From JACAEY01 sp049700155 (GTDB lineage Bacteria > Nitrospirota > Thermodesulfovibrionia > Thermodesulfovibrionales > SM23-35): a stretch of DNA of 20,798 nucleotides. The translations under genes and the position numbers were made by a program. Each line of letters begins with the position of its first letter. The stretch's first letter is position 1. The notes beneath the pieces were generated by a model that saw only the letters and a program-made list of their open reading frames with translations, searched no databases and was not told the origin of the DNA. Positions 16,264 through 20,798 of the stretch are shown piece after piece. The stretch spans positions 1-20,798 of the forward strand of contig JBNAVX010000040.1 in the NCBI GenBank assembly GCA_049700155.1. Reading direction: 5' to 3'.

Positions 16264-17367
16264 CTAAGACTTAACAGCCTTTATTTTATCAACAATTTCT
16301 TTTTCTATATACTCTGTAAGTTGTAACCTGTCAGAAATTTCTCTCTTTATTGAGAGCAATCTTTCTGCATATCCTTTAGCTTTTTTATATCCCTCTATCC
16401 GTGCATCTTCAATAATCTTCCAGTCTCCTGATTCAATAAATTTTTCAAAAGCCTTAATTATCTCAGGGAATAAGAGCCTCCTGTAGCCATCAAGAAATAC
16501 AATATAAAAACCGAGTGAACCTTCTTTCTGATTTTTTATGATGTAGTTAATCATCCCTTTCTCAGTTGTATCTGCAAGCAGGTCTTTAATACCCCGAGAG
16601 AAGAATTCTGCCTTTCTTCCAGAAAGTTCAAGGATTAATTCCTTCCATTCTTCTCCGAGGTTTTCATCCTCAATTGCTTCACCAATTTCATGGTATATAA
16701 AAGTCTCTATCTCGGACGATGCGGTTAGTGATACCTTTTTTTCTATATCCTCTGATGGTTCATCATGGGGATTAATGCCATATCTTGAGAATGCATAAGA
16801 AAGAGGACCTTTTGGGTCTCTAACCCTTAATTCCTCAAATCTTTCCCAGATACGGAGCTTTGTTGTAGCTATCCTCGCAAAGATAATATTATCCTGTATC
16901 ATAGCTGGATAGTCTGCTAAGTCTCTTGCATATTCATTCCCTGCTATATAAACCTCATAGCCATCTATCTTCCTTTTTGATACTAAATCTGCAAGGAAAA
17001 AAGAGGGTTTTTTACGTATTCCATACCCGGCTCCATAAATGATATTTTCTTCCTCTAATCTTTTATTTATATCTGAGACTTCAAAAGGTCCAAATACAGA
17101 CCCACCAATAATGAGGTCTTCAAGTTCTTTATTCTGCAACTCTTTCCAGATATTTTCTTTTTCCGACATCCATTCAGAAATATCTTCTTGTGGTACCCTC
17201 TCCCAGAGCTTTAAACCCTTTTCACAACGATACAACTCTCTAAGTCTAAGGAGGAGTCCACAGATTGAATACTCACCCCAGAACTTAGCATCAGATATAT
17301 TACAGTTTCTTTTAACCTGGGATATAATATTATTAAGGNNNNNNNNNNGGTTTAATAAATTGTTCAT
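16264..17367 (-). CDS. Conserved-looking hypothetical protein, N-terminus crosses an assembly gap
   Basis: About 367 residues, no family recognised. The protein is rich in charged helices and has no signal peptide or membrane segment. Visible landmarks include IIGGSVFGPFEVSDI, YHEIGEAIED (a histidine/glutamate pair that could bind metal but without a full known motif), SFFLADLVSKRKIDG and a C-terminal helical bundle. The first codons are interrupted by ten N (17339-17348), so the start at 17367 and the frame between residues 6 and 11 are uncertain. The true number of missing bases decides whether this ATG belongs to the gene. It is the first gene of the minus-strand trio. Confidence 0.6.
   Translation of the reverse strand: MNNLLNXXXXLNNIISQVKRNCNISDAKFWGEYSICGLLLRLRELYRCEKGLKLWERVPQEDISEWMSEKENIWKELQNKELEDLIIGGSVFGPFEVSDINKRLEEENIIYGAGYGIRKKPSFFLADLVSKRKIDGYEVYIAGNEYARDLADYPAMIQDNIIFARIATTKLRIWERFEELRVRDPKGPLSYAFSRYGINPHDEPSEDIEKKVSLTASSEIETFIYHEIGEAIEDENLGEEWKELILELSGRKAEFFSRGIKDLLADTTEKGMINYIIKNQKEGSLGFYIVFLDGYRRLLFPEIIKAFEKFIESGDWKIIEDARIEGYKKAKGYAERLLSIKREISDRLQLTEYIEKEIVDKIKAVKS
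17339..17348. other. Assembly gap (10 N)
   Basis: Ten undetermined bases within the first codons of the minus-strand gene. The length may be a placeholder rather than a measured size. AT-rich flanks suggest a simple low-coverage or repeat-caused join. Confidence 0.95.
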
Positions 17368-17409
17368 CTTTTAATATTTTATCAGAAAAAAGTATTTAAT
17401 TATATAATT

Positions 17410-18156
17410 ATGGATTTTACCAGACAATTTAATGACTCCATAGAAATAATGTCTTCAGAAAAACAGATTACTATTATTACGCATTCGCTTCTTAAACTTG
17501 CATCGGATAAGGATATCCAGGCAGAATTTCCTGATGTGAAAGAGTATATCAACAATCTGATGAAAGAGAGAGAAAAAGGTGATATAAACTCTCAGGAGTA
17601 TGCACTTTTATGTCTCTATGCCTGTTTACACAGAGCCGGGAACAAGTATTCTCCATTTGAGATAGAGCTTTTCAAGAAGAGAAATGCATATTCATGCCAT
17701 CCCGGAGGACTATCTCCACTTATATTTGCGGAGCAGTTTATAAAACCTGATTCAATAGTTGCTGACTTAGGAGCTGGTAATGGATTACAGGGATTATTAC
17801 TCCAGTGTTTATATCCTCACCGAAAAACACTTCAGATAGAGCTATCATCAGAATTAATTCGTGTGGGTAAAATTTTCCAGAAGATACTCGGCATTAGTGA
17901 TGATCGAATTGAATGGATTCATGATGATATTGTCAATGTGTCTCTCGAAGATGTTGATTTTATTTATCTCTATCGTCCTGTAAGACCCCTTGAGGGAGGA
18001 ACAGAAGTCTATCGTATTATCTCAAAAAAGCTTTCAGCAATAAATAAACCACTTATTATCTTCAGTGTGGCTGATTGCCTTGCTGAATTTCTTGACAAAA
18101 AATTTTCTATCTTCTATTCAGACGGTCATCTTACCTGTTTTGTAAAAGAGGTTTAG
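17410..18156 (+). CDS. Class I SAM-dependent methyltransferase
   Basis: A 248-residue protein. The N-terminal helical part (about 1-110) is not recognised. From about residue 112 a Rossmann-type methyltransferase core is clear: motif I IVADLGAGNGLQG, an acidic strand-2 end LQIELSSELIRVGK, the strand-3 loop RIEWIHDDI and motif IV-like VDFIYLYRPVRP. The YRPVRP at the motif IV position, in place of a typical NPPY/DxxY, points to neither a DNA nor a standard protein N-methyltransferase; the substrate is unknown. It is divergent from the 367-residue gene (42-base gap) and overlaps the convergent PrmA-like gene by 26 bases at the 3' end. No ribosome binding site is seen. Confidence 0.75.
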   Translation: MDFTRQFNDSIEIMSSEKQITIITHSLLKLASDKDIQAEFPDVKEYINNLMKEREKGDINSQEYALLCLYACLHRAGNKYSPFEIELFKKRNAYSCHPGGLSPLIFAEQFIKPDSIVADLGAGNGLQGLLLQCLYPHRKTLQIELSSELIRVGKIFQKILGISDDRIEWIHDDIVNVSLEDVDFIYLYRPVRPLEGGTEVYRIISKKLSAINKPLIIFSVADCLAEFLDKKFSIFYSDGHLTCFVKEV

Positions 18157-18949
18157 AAAAAGCAAGACAGACCCAATTATTTTTTTCGAGACTATCTATA
18201 AAAATCAGACCATATCCTGAATATTTCTTCAAAAGACTTTCACACTCATTATTCATAAAACCTGAAAGGATAAGAAAACCGCTCGCATCTAATCGCTCTA
18301 TTATCAAAGGGCAGAGCATATTCAGTGTATCGCTCCCAATATTAGCCATAATCAGGGAGAAGCTGAGATCTATAACTTCTAAAGAGGTATCAGAGATGGT
18401 TATTTGACTTGATAAATTATTAATCCTGACATTTTCTTCCGCCTCAAAAATGGCAGCATGGTTAATATCAATCCCGACAACCTCTTTTATACCAAGCTTT
18501 GCAGCGGCTATTGCAAGTATCCCGCTACCTGTACCTATATCAAGTGCATTTCTAAATCGATTTTGATCGTAATATGGATTCGACATTAAATTATCAAGTG
18601 TTCTTAAAACAAGATATGTACTTGGGTGTCCTCCGTCCCCAAAAGCTAATCCAGCCTTAATGTCTATAACAACATCCCCTTCTTTGGGAAAATACTTTTT
18701 ATGAGGAGGTTTAATTATAATCCTTCTGGAAACCCGGACTGGTCTGTCCATTGAAACCTGCAAAAAGGTGTTGCCAAAATATGTATATTTAAGAATCTCT
18801 TCATTGACAAGCTCTTTTATCGCTGTCTCGACTACTTTTCTATCTACCTTCATCTCGTAGGAGACCTTTTTTGCTACCTCTAGAGGTGTCATCTTATGAT
18901 TAGAATCTATTACTGTGGAATATATTCTTTTTTTGATCTCTCCATACAT
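18131..18949 (-). CDS. PrmA-like methyltransferase with a DsrD-like N-terminal domain
   Basis: A 272-residue protein. Residues about 95-265 form a PrmA-type SAM methyltransferase: GLAFGDGGHPST (100-111), the counterpart of PrmA's GLAFGTGTHPTT, motif I DIGTGSGILA (137-146), acidic D161 and MANI (201-204). PrmA normally has an N-terminal L11-binding domain; here it is absent. Residues 1-65 instead look like a winged helix resembling DsrD: KVVETAIKELVNEEILKY, then the wing with G59 and T61, against DsrD SEVKKVASELVKEGVVEY and TGST. Over 27 aligned columns 9 are identical to the window's own DsrD. Automatic annotation would call it prmA; a Dsr-associated methyltransferase with another substrate is more likely. 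Overlaps the convergent methyltransferase gene by 26 bases. Confidence 0.8.
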   Translation of the reverse strand: MYGEIKKRIYSTVIDSNHKMTPLEVAKKVSYEMKVDRKVVETAIKELVNEEILKYTYFGNTFLQVSMDRPVRVSRRIIIKPPHKKYFPKEGDVVIDIKAGLAFGDGGHPSTYLVLRTLDNLMSNPYYDQNRFRNALDIGTGSGILAIAAAKLGIKEVVGIDINHAAIFEAEENVRINNLSSQITISDTSLEVIDLSFSLIMANIGSDTLNMLCPLIIERLDASGFLILSGFMNNECESLLKKYSGYGLIFIDSLEKNNWVCLAFSKPLLQNR

Positions 18950-19087
18950 AAATCAAATCATAACAATTTTTATTTTGCTTAATTAAAAAAATCAGGTGTA
19001 TATTGTAAATTAAATAGAGTATTCTTGTTTATTATAAGCTCAATTAAAAATCTTAGCCCACTTAATTCATAAATTTATAAGTAATTT

Positions 19088-19190
19088 GCAGATGCAGTAT
19101 TCTCGCTCATTCTCGGCTCGATTAAGATCGAGCCTCCGAGGTAAATTCTTTCTTCGAAAGAATTTAAATCCGCTCAAATACTGCATCTGC
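19088..19190. repeat. 103-bp multi-hairpin element with 14-bp terminal inverted repeats
   Basis: Perfect inverted repeats GCAGATGCAGTATT (19088-19101) and AATACTGCATCTGC (19177-19190) enclose two further perfect hairpins. The first is GGCTCGAT-TAAG-ATCGAGCC (19115-19134) and the second AAATTCTTTC-TTC-GAAAGAATTT (19143-19165). The whole folds as a closed stem with two side arms, a cloverleaf-like shape. It sits in the 285-bp gap between the PrmA-like gene and the zinc-ribbon gene. A miniature mobile element or a structured RNA are the main readings; no coding sequence is present. Confidence 0.65.
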
Positions 19191-19234
19191 CAGGAATTTT
19201 ATGAATAATATAGGTTAGAGGGAAAAACAAAAAC

Positions 19235-19444
19235 TTAATGGCAGGAGCTGCAGGTACTTTTGCTACAGGATGTGCAGCCTGATGTTCCAGCAAGTGGTTT
19301 TTCAGTGCCTGAGGCAGAAAAGACAGAGAACTTCTTTTTTATATCTTTAGAATTACACTTTGGACAACTGACATCCTGATTACCAAAGACAAGTCTTTCG
19401 AAGTCTTCTCCACAACTACTGCATTTATATTCGTATATGGGCAT
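19235..19444 (-). CDS. FmdB-family zinc-ribbon protein
   Basis: A 69-residue protein beginning MPIYEYKCSSCGEDFE, the hallmark of the FmdB/CxxC_CxxC_SSSS putative regulatory family. Zinc ligands are C8, C11, C27 and C30. The tail after residue 55 is rich in cysteine and serine (C57, C60, C65, C68), as is common in family members, and could bind an additional metal. Function is unknown; the FmdB link to formamidase regulation is weak. A GAGGG ribosome binding site precedes the ATG. It lies upstream of the PrmA-like gene and downstream of the transaldolase in the same direction. Confidence 0.88.
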   Translation of the reverse strand: MPIYEYKCSSCGEDFERLVFGNQDVSCPKCNSKDIKKKFSVFSASGTEKPLAGTSGCTSCSKSTCSSCH

Positions 19445-19503
19445 CTTCTTTTCCCTCAGATGTTTATAGATTTATAACAGATTATAACAGATATCTGTGT
19501 TCA

Positions 19504-20154
19504 TCAGTGCTTCTTTGGGACTCTCTCCCAGTCTTTTAAAAACCTCTCAATCCCTATATCAGTAAGTGGGTGTTTTATTAATTGTATTATAACAGAATAA
19601 GGGATAGTTGCAACATGCGCACCCATCTTTGCAGCTTCCAGCACATGGATTGGATTCCTTATACTTGCTACTATTATTTCTGTTTTAAACATATAGTTTT
19701 CAAATATGTCAACAATATCACTAACAATATACATCCCATAATGACTGATATCATCAAGTCTTCCAACAAAAGGGCTTACATATGTTGCACCAGCCTTTGC
19801 AGCAAGCAATGCTTGATTAGGTGAAAAGATAAGAGTTACATTTGTCTTGATACCCAATGCTGAAAGTCTTTTAACTGCTCTCAATCCTTCCTCAGTCATG
19901 GGAATTTTTACAACAATATTGTCGTGAATCTTTGATAAAAACTCAGCTTCCTTTACCATATCATCAGAATTCATGCTCACTGCTTCAGCACTCACAGGAC
20001 CGTTAACGATACTGCAAATCTCTTTTAATAGTGAGACAGCTTCTCTTCCTTCCTTCGAAATAAGAGATGGATTTGTTGTTACTCCATCTATAACTCCCAG
20101 AGACCATGCCTTTTTGATTTCTTCAATGTTAGCAGTATCAATAAAAATCTTCAT
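19504..20154 (-). CDS. tal: Small transaldolase / fructose-6-phosphate aldolase family protein
   Basis: A 216-residue TIM-barrel protein of the TalC/FSA/MipB family. It starts MKIFIDTANIEEIKKA and contains VIDGVTTNPSLISKEG, the Schiff-base lysine K83 in VVKIPMTEEG, NVTLIFSPNQALLAAKAGA and SPFVGRLDDI, all family signatures. Members of this length in Firmicutes, thermophiles and many anaerobes act as transaldolase in the non-oxidative pentose phosphate pathway; the fructose-6-phosphate aldolase activity is known for E. coli FsaA. Sequence alone does not separate the two here. GGGGGA lies just before the ATG as ribosome binding site. It is 59 bases upstream of the zinc-ribbon gene and may share its transcript. 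Confidence 0.92.
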   Translation of the reverse strand: MKIFIDTANIEEIKKAWSLGVIDGVTTNPSLISKEGREAVSLLKEICSIVNGPVSAEAVSMNSDDMVKEAEFLSKIHDNIVVKIPMTEEGLRAVKRLSALGIKTNVTLIFSPNQALLAAKAGATYVSPFVGRLDDISHYGMYIVSDIVDIFENYMFKTEIIVASIRNPIHVLEAAKMGAHVATIPYSVIIQLIKHPLTDIGIERFLKDWERVPKKH

Positions 20155-20246
20155 GATATCCCCCAGTATCTTAATTATGTTTTTTGAATCACAAGGATTC
20201 TAAATGAAGCATTTATATTATAAACCTATTGAACAAAGAATGATGT

Positions 20247-20312
20247 CAAAAAAATTTTAAGCTGTTACCTTGAAATTTTCAATTTCAAGGTAACACAAAG
20301 AAATTTTAAGCT
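20247..20312. repeat. Perfect hairpin flanked by 17-bp direct repeats
   Basis: Direct repeats CAAAAAAATTTTAAGCT (20247-20263) and CAAAGAAATTTTAAGCT (20296-20312) match at 16 of 17 positions. They exactly bracket a perfect 14-bp stem, GTTACCTTGAAATT (20264-20277), loop TTC, AATTTCAAGGTAAC (20281-20294). The right copy abuts the -35 box of the formate dehydrogenase promoter, so it could be an operator; an inserted palindrome with a target duplication is the alternative. Confidence 0.6.
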
Positions 20313-20340
20313 TGACAATAATATTCATCTATAGTATAAA
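20312..20340 (+). promoter_or_regulatory. Near-consensus sigma-70 promoter for the formate dehydrogenase gene
   Basis: TTGACA (20312-20317), a 17-base spacer and TATAAA (20335-20340): 11 of 12 consensus positions with ideal spacing. Transcription would start near 20347, giving a leader of about 140 bases before the ATG at 20489. Confidence 0.65.
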
Positions 20341-20444
20341 TTCTCAAACGAGGTCTATGTATTTTATTTTAGACCATCAATATAGCTTTCCTATATTTAT
20401 CAATCTATATCTATTTTTTAATCAAAACAAAAAAGAAAGGAGGG

Positions 20445-20483
20445 ATGTATTTTAATCTTTATCTTTTAAAGAAAGGAGGTTGA
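20445..20483 (+). CDS. Possible 12-residue leader peptide
   Basis: ATG at 20445 opens MYFNLYLLKKGG and ends in TGA at 20481-20483, immediately overlapping the ribosome binding site of the next gene. GGAGGG precedes the ATG but with almost no spacing, which is poor for initiation. It could couple translation to the formate dehydrogenase gene or be a by-product of a duplicated AAAGAAAGGAGG. Weak call. Confidence 0.2.
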   Translation: MYFNLYLLKKGG

Positions 20484-20488
20484 AGCTA

Positions 20489-20798
20489 ATGAAGGTTACA
20501 AGAAGAGATTTTATGAAGATTTCCGGAGCAACTGTTGCAGGAATGGCTCTAAGCCAGCTTGGGTTTGATTTATCTCCTGTTCAGTCTTATGCTGCTGAGC
20601 TCCGGATCAAAGGCGCAAAGGAGACGCCAAGCATCTGCTGTTACTGCTCAGTAGGATGCGGCATCCTTGTGTCAACAGATGCAAAAGGAAAAGTTATTAA
20701 TATGGAAGGTGACCCTGATCATCCAATAAGTGAGGGCTCACTGTGTGCAAAAGGTGCTGCATCATATCAGATTGCAGTCAATCCTAATCGTCTTTCAA
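20489..20798 (+). CDS. fdnG: Formate dehydrogenase-N-type alpha subunit, 5' part (runs off the window)
   Basis: The first 103 residues are present. A Tat signal (RRDFMK at 5-10, then a hydrophobic ISGATVAGMALSQLG) directs the folded protein to the periplasm. The molybdopterin-oxidoreductase [4Fe-4S] domain follows, with ligands C50, C53, C57 and C86 in ICCYCSVGCG and EGSLCAKG. The stretch NMEGDPDHPISEGSLC is characteristic of the respiratory formate dehydrogenase alpha subunit. The active-site residue (Cys or selenocysteine, about residue 190) lies beyond the window, so an in-frame TGA there is possible. AAGGAGG (20473-20479) is nine bases before the ATG. Another molybdopterin oxidoreductase of this family cannot be fully excluded. 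Confidence 0.85.
   Translation, partial: MKVTRRDFMKISGATVAGMALSQLGFDLSPVQSYAAELRIKGAKETPSICCYCSVGCGILVSTDAKGKVINMEGDPDHPISEGSLCAKGAASYQIAVNPNRLS

Larger units (their letters stand above)
20155..20488. promoter_or_regulatory. Divergent regulatory region before the formate dehydrogenase gene
   Basis: A 334-bp AT-rich gap between divergent tal and formate dehydrogenase genes. It holds a hairpin framed by direct repeats (20247-20312), a near-consensus promoter (20312-20340), a duplicated AAAGAAAGGAGG (20432-20443 and 20468-20479) and a possible 12-codon leader ORF. The second copy of the duplicated sequence is the ribosome binding site of the formate dehydrogenase gene. Confidence 0.55.

Noticed and set aside
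17403..17408. TATAAT as a -10 box for the methyltransferase gene at 17410.
   Set aside because: It lies one base before the start codon, so transcription would start inside the gene.
20217..20249. Minus-strand promoter for the transaldolase gene: TATAAT (20217-20222) with TTGACA (20244-20249).
   Set aside because: Both boxes are perfect but the spacer is 21 bases, too long for a normal sigma-70 promoter. TATAAT alone in AT-rich DNA is weak evidence.
1..20798. CRISPR array, tRNA or rRNA genes, transposase.
   Set aside because: No regular repeat-spacer pattern, cloverleaf with anticodon, rRNA-like stretch or transposase frame was seen on either strand.

Overview
The window looks like a low-GC piece of a draft genome (by eye; not counted) from a Gram-negative anaerobe that makes sulfite reductase of the sulfate/sulfite-reducer type. 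The Gram-negative call rests on a lipid A and outer-membrane assembly operon (lpxI, lpxA, lpxD, skp, bamA). The sulfite/sulfate-reducer call rests on a complete dsrA-dsrB-dsrD cluster, since dsrD marks the reductive pathway. The Desulfobacterota and the Nitrospirota both fit, and the sequence alone does not decide between them. A 10-N run at 17339-17348 shows this is a scaffold with an unresolved join.

Layout. At 228-6825 the minus strand carries one tightly packed operon, read bamA-skp-lpxD-fabZ-lpxA-lpxI-ubiE/menG, with start/stop overlaps at most junctions: outer-membrane protein insertion, lipid A acylation and quinone methylation. At 6921-8897 is a cobalamin-type radical SAM protein of unknown substrate, divergent from dsr. 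At 9217-12190 lies dsrABD on the plus strand, with a candidate promoter upstream, a possible extra promoter before dsrD and a perfect hairpin after it. At 12324-18156 is a block of mostly uncharacterised genes: a TPR protein, a small hicBA toxin-antitoxin pair, a YkgJ-type cysteine-cluster protein, three minus-strand genes (possible kinase-like protein, zinc-ribbon/HEAT-repeat protein, unknown 367-residue protein) and a SAM methyltransferase. At 18131-20154, again on the minus strand, are a PrmA-like methyltransferase, an FmdB-type zinc ribbon and a TalC/FSA-type transaldolase. At 20489 a Tat-exported formate dehydrogenase alpha subunit starts and runs off the end.

How they fit together. DsrAB with DsrD reduces sulfite to the DsrC-bound trisulfide in the cytoplasm. 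Formate oxidised in the periplasm by the enzyme starting at 20489 is a plausible electron source. The most striking observation is that the PrmA-like protein at 18131-18949 lacks the usual PrmA N-terminal domain and carries instead a segment resembling DsrD. This suggests a sulfite-reduction-associated methyltransferase rather than the ribosomal L11 enzyme. DsrA itself is odd: it has an extra N-terminal segment of about 44 residues and three extra cysteines near the siroheme/cluster region, one at the position of the tryptophan reported to close the structural siroheme channel.

Non-coding structure includes a 69-bp imperfect palindromic element (20-88), a 103-bp multi-hairpin element with perfect 14-bp terminal inverted repeats (19088-19190), and a perfect 14-bp hairpin framed by 17-bp direct repeats just upstream of a near-consensus promoter before the formate dehydrogenase gene.
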